Source: Lachnospiraceae bacterium (GTDB lineage Bacteria > Bacillota > Clostridia > Lachnospirales > Lachnospiraceae). From it: 17,187 nucleotides of DNA. The first letter of the stretch is position 1; every line of letters begins with the position of its first letter. The position numbers were made by a program, and so were the translations under genes. Below the pieces are notes generated by a model. It did no database searches, was not told the origin of the DNA, and was given only the letters and a program-made list of their open reading frames with translations. This document shows positions 15,202-17,187 of this stretch, piece after piece. The DNA lies in the NCBI GenBank assembly GCA_009774625.1, contig VSOB01000063.1, forward strand, positions 1 through 17,187, given 5' to 3'.

Positions 15202-15212
15202 AGGAGAGGCGA

Positions 15213-16331
15213 ATGAGGGAAAAACATCTGGAATATATTGATATGGTAAAAGGAATCGGTATTGCGCTTGTAGTGATCGGACATTCCACATATGTGTCAG
15301 AGCCTGTACTGACTTGGCTGACTTCTTTTCATATGCCGCTGTTTTTTGTGGTATCCGGTATTCTGTTTGCCTATAAAAAGTCAGAAGCAGAGCCTTTTGG
15401 CGCTTATGTACGGAAACGGTTCTGCGGCATGATACTCCCTTATTTCTGGTTCAGCCTGATTTATCTGGCCGTGGACTGTTATTACCTGTATGCCCATCCG
15501 GAAGTCATTGACCGGGCGTTTATTCGTTCTGCGGTTTTGCAGGCTGTTTCGTTTTACGGGATTTCCGTGCTTTGGTTTTTGCCGGCGGTTTTTGCCGGGG
15601 AGCTGTGCCTGTATGGTCTGATCCGGAAATGTCCTTTGGCTCTGCGGTATTTGCTCTTTGGGGTTTTCTTTTTTCTGCCGGCGTTGGGGATGCAGCTGAT
15701 TCAGACATATCTCGATATGGAAGCGGGGACGTTTTATACTTGGCTGGGGAATTTTCTGATGGCTGTTTTGCGTGTTTTTCCGGCGGTTATCTTTTTGATG
15801 CTGGGATATGTTACCTATTTCTGGCTGGAAAGACTGCGTCTGCAGGCATCTTCAGAGGTGCTGGCGGGTATTGGCTGCCTGCTGCTTAACGGGGCGGTTG
15901 CGTTTGCAAACGGCAGAGTGGATATGCATTTTCTGGTCTTTCACAATGAGCTTTATTACTATCTGGGCGCTTACAGTGGGGCGATGGGCCTGATTTTGCT
16001 GTGCAGACATATCAGACCCATATGGCTTTTGGGATTTTTCGGGAAACATTCCCTGATTGTCATGCTGACCCATCTGGACTGCCAGGTGATGAGTCTTGCC
16101 ATCCGGTTTGCGGCAGGGATGAACCGGTTTATTCCCAGGGCAAAGGATTTGATGTTTCGGGTCAATCTGTACGGGGCGCTTCTGATCGGGGAATTGTGTA
16201 TGATCCTGCTGGTGGCTAAGGTGGGTTTTTTCCTGATCGGCAGAAAGCATCCTTTGACGCTGCAGGGACCGTCTGTCTGGCTGTCTGTGTACCATAAATG
16301 GAAGGGCAGGAAATTTCACCGGATGAAATAG
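15213..16331 (+). CDS. Acyltransferase-3 family membrane protein (O-acetylase-like)
   Basis: This is a 372-residue polytopic membrane protein of the acyltransferase 3 family, whose members O-acetylate cell-surface sugars, glycans or lipids. The N-terminus has EYIDMVKGIGIALVVIGHS with the putative catalytic H24, then FHMPLFFVVSGILFAYKK (39-56) and the conserved basic VRKRFCGMILPYFWF (66-80). About ten hydrophobic segments follow. The overall pattern is close to the fucose 4-O-acetylase-like group. The open frame extends upstream into recJ, but GAGGAGAGG just before the ATG at 15213 fixes the start. It sits 11 bases after recJ and is probably co-transcribed with it, which is not an expected functional pairing. 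The acceptor is unknown. Confidence 0.87.
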   Translation: MREKHLEYIDMVKGIGIALVVIGHSTYVSEPVLTWLTSFHMPLFFVVSGILFAYKKSEAEPFGAYVRKRFCGMILPYFWFSLIYLAVDCYYLYAHPEVIDRAFIRSAVLQAVSFYGISVLWFLPAVFAGELCLYGLIRKCPLALRYLLFGVFFFLPALGMQLIQTYLDMEAGTFYTWLGNFLMAVLRVFPAVIFLMLGYVTYFWLERLRLQASSEVLAGIGCLLLNGAVAFANGRVDMHFLVFHNELYYYLGAYSGAMGLILLCRHIRPIWLLGFFGKHSLIVMLTHLDCQVMSLAIRFAAGMNRFIPRAKDLMFRVNLYGALLIGELCMILLVAKVGFFLIGRKHPLTLQGPSVWLSVYHKWKGRKFHRMK

Positions 16332-16335
16332 CGGT

Positions 16336-16367
16336 AAAAAGCCGGCCGGCAGATACGCCGTCCGGCT
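16336..16367 (-). terminator. Rho-independent terminator of the DUF4397-like gene
   Basis: Read on the minus strand, AGCCGGACGGC pairs with GCCGGCCGGCT around a 6-base loop (one mismatch; arms 16367-16357 and 16350-16340). It is followed by five T (the A-run at 16336-16340). On the plus strand no T-run follows, so it serves the minus-strand gene mainly, with possible structural help for the acyltransferase transcript. Confidence 0.82.
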
Positions 16368-16391
16368 GCTGATAATACAGAAAATGTGTTG

Positions 16392-17187
16392 TTATCTCCG
16401 ATCCTCAATGATCAGGGTCCGGATTGCTGTGGGCGATTCGTTCCAGTTAAACATATATACCGTATACTGGGAACCGCTGCGGGCCGTGATCTCTGTGGAA
16501 AGCAGCACCTCGTTCTGGTTGGATACAAAGATTTCGTAGCGGGCAGGTACCACTCTGACATAGTTGGTAACTTCCATAAAGGTAACGTTCTGGAATACTA
16601 TGTTGCGGGAATAGGTGGAAAGTGTCAGCGGTCCGGCATTGTAGGACAGATTGCTGACGCGGATGCAGGCGCCGCCCATCGGGGTGTAGCAGGATGCATC
16701 GTTGATTTCCACCAGATTCAGGCCGCCTGCCGTATTGACGATGGCAATGGTCATGGTGGCGCCTACGGACACTCTGATCTGTTTGCTGATGTAGATATAG
16801 CCGTTTCTGCCGGACACTGTGATTGTCTGATAGCCGGAAGAGATTCTGCCGTATTCACTGACTTCCGCATATTCCAGAGCATCCACCGCCGTGCGGTTGT
16901 TGATGGAAATGACAAAAGGATTGTAGCCTATGGCAGTATTCAGAAAGCGGATGGTGCCATAGCTGTTGGAGTTGCAGTAAAAGCACGGTGTAACAGGGCG
17001 GGGCAGAACCGTGATAATCGTTCCCTGGATTCCGGGGAACTGATTGCCGGGATAGACGGAGCCGCCTTCTCCGGGGTTGGGCAGAGGGATCACCGGTGTG
17101 ATGGTTATATTGTTATTGTTGCTTAATGCAAATCGCGGATACACAGCGACCGGTTGTGCGGGATTGTGCAGGGTTATCCAAGTAGAA
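16392..17187 (-). CDS. DUF4397-like repeat protein (5' end beyond window)
   Basis: This protein has two tandem DUF4397-type beta-sandwich repeats. The first runs from IRFLNTAIGYNPFVISINN through GYIYISKQIRVSVGATMTIA, and the second from IRVSNLSYNAGPLTLS through IFVSNQNEVLLSTEITARS. Each has the family's pattern of a short residue-pair strand, a YxEVxxY turn and a final hydrophobic strand. A Pro/Gly/Asn-rich low-complexity stretch and a CFYC pair precede repeat 1; two more cysteines (SCY, GAC) lie between the repeats. The frame is open to the window edge. The GTG at 17144 has no ribosome site, so the true start is probably outside and a signal or anchor cannot be judged. DUF4397 proteins are usually extracytoplasmic; the function is unknown. 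It converges on the acyltransferase gene with a terminator between. Confidence 0.8.
   Translation of the reverse strand, partial: STWITLHNPAQPVAVYPRFALSNNNNITITPVIPLPNPGEGGSVYPGNQFPGIQGTIITVLPRPVTPCFYCNSNSYGTIRFLNTAIGYNPFVISINNRTAVDALEYAEVSEYGRISSGYQTITVSGRNGYIYISKQIRVSVGATMTIAIVNTAGGLNLVEINDASCYTPMGGACIRVSNLSYNAGPLTLSTYSRNIVFQNVTFMEVTNYVRVVPARYEIFVSNQNEVLLSTEITARSGSQYTVYMFNWNESPTAIRTLIIEDRR

Noticed and set aside
16386..17126. Plus-strand open frame of 246 codons opposite the DUF4397-like gene
   Set aside because: The minus-strand frame shows two internal repeats and a matching terminator; the plus-strand frame is its reverse shadow and begins inside the terminator-distal gap without a ribosome site.

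Overview
The window reads as a chromosomal segment of an anaerobic Clostridia-class Firmicute, most likely a Lachnospiraceae-type gut bacterium. The reasons are strong AGGAGG-type ribosome sites, a fused SecDF followed by recJ, a SCIFF ranthipeptide locus (a clostridial hallmark) and a TIGR04086-type membrane protein. Twelve of the 14 protein genes are complete; livM (left edge) and a DUF4397-like gene (right edge) are cut by the window. I see no rRNA, tRNA, CRISPR, insertion sequence or phage gene.

Layout. (1) 1-3618, plus strand: the end of a branched-chain amino acid ABC transporter operon (livM, livG, livF), then a cytidylate kinase-like protein and a FadR-type GntR regulator, closed by a good intrinsic terminator. 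(2) 3713-7015, plus: a strong promoter flanked by two inverted copies of a CATCTGAYGT-like motif drives a GntP-family permease and an IlvD/Edd-family [Fe-S] dehydratase. Together with the regulator this looks like a sugar-acid uptake and dehydration module of unknown substrate. (3) 7038-8918, minus: a CNNM/CBS/CorC-type membrane protein fused in frame to a complete aminoacyl-tRNA deacylase (ProX/YbaK-type) domain. This is the most unusual gene here. (4) 9033-13359, plus: a small membrane protein, the 48-residue six-cysteine SCIFF precursor with its own promoter, a perfect 12-bp hairpin, the radical SAM/SPASM SCIFF maturase and fused SecDF, ended by two tandem terminators. (5) 13474-16331, plus: a RecJ-type exonuclease and an acyltransferase-3 family membrane protein. 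(6) 16392 to the right edge, minus: a two-repeat DUF4397-like protein with its own terminator.

How the parts work together. LivM/G/F power amino acid import. The GntR regulator probably controls the GntP/dehydratase operon through the paired operators. In the SCIFF block the precursor peptide is modified by the radical SAM enzyme to a thioether-crosslinked ranthipeptide. The hairpin between the two genes probably keeps the precursor transcript more abundant than the enzyme transcript. SecDF and the small membrane protein are candidate membrane partners by position only.

The points most worth pursuing are the CNNM-deacylase fusion, the SCIFF locus with its attenuator-like hairpin, and the paired operators of the sugar-acid operon. 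All family assignments come from reading motifs by eye; no database search was run.
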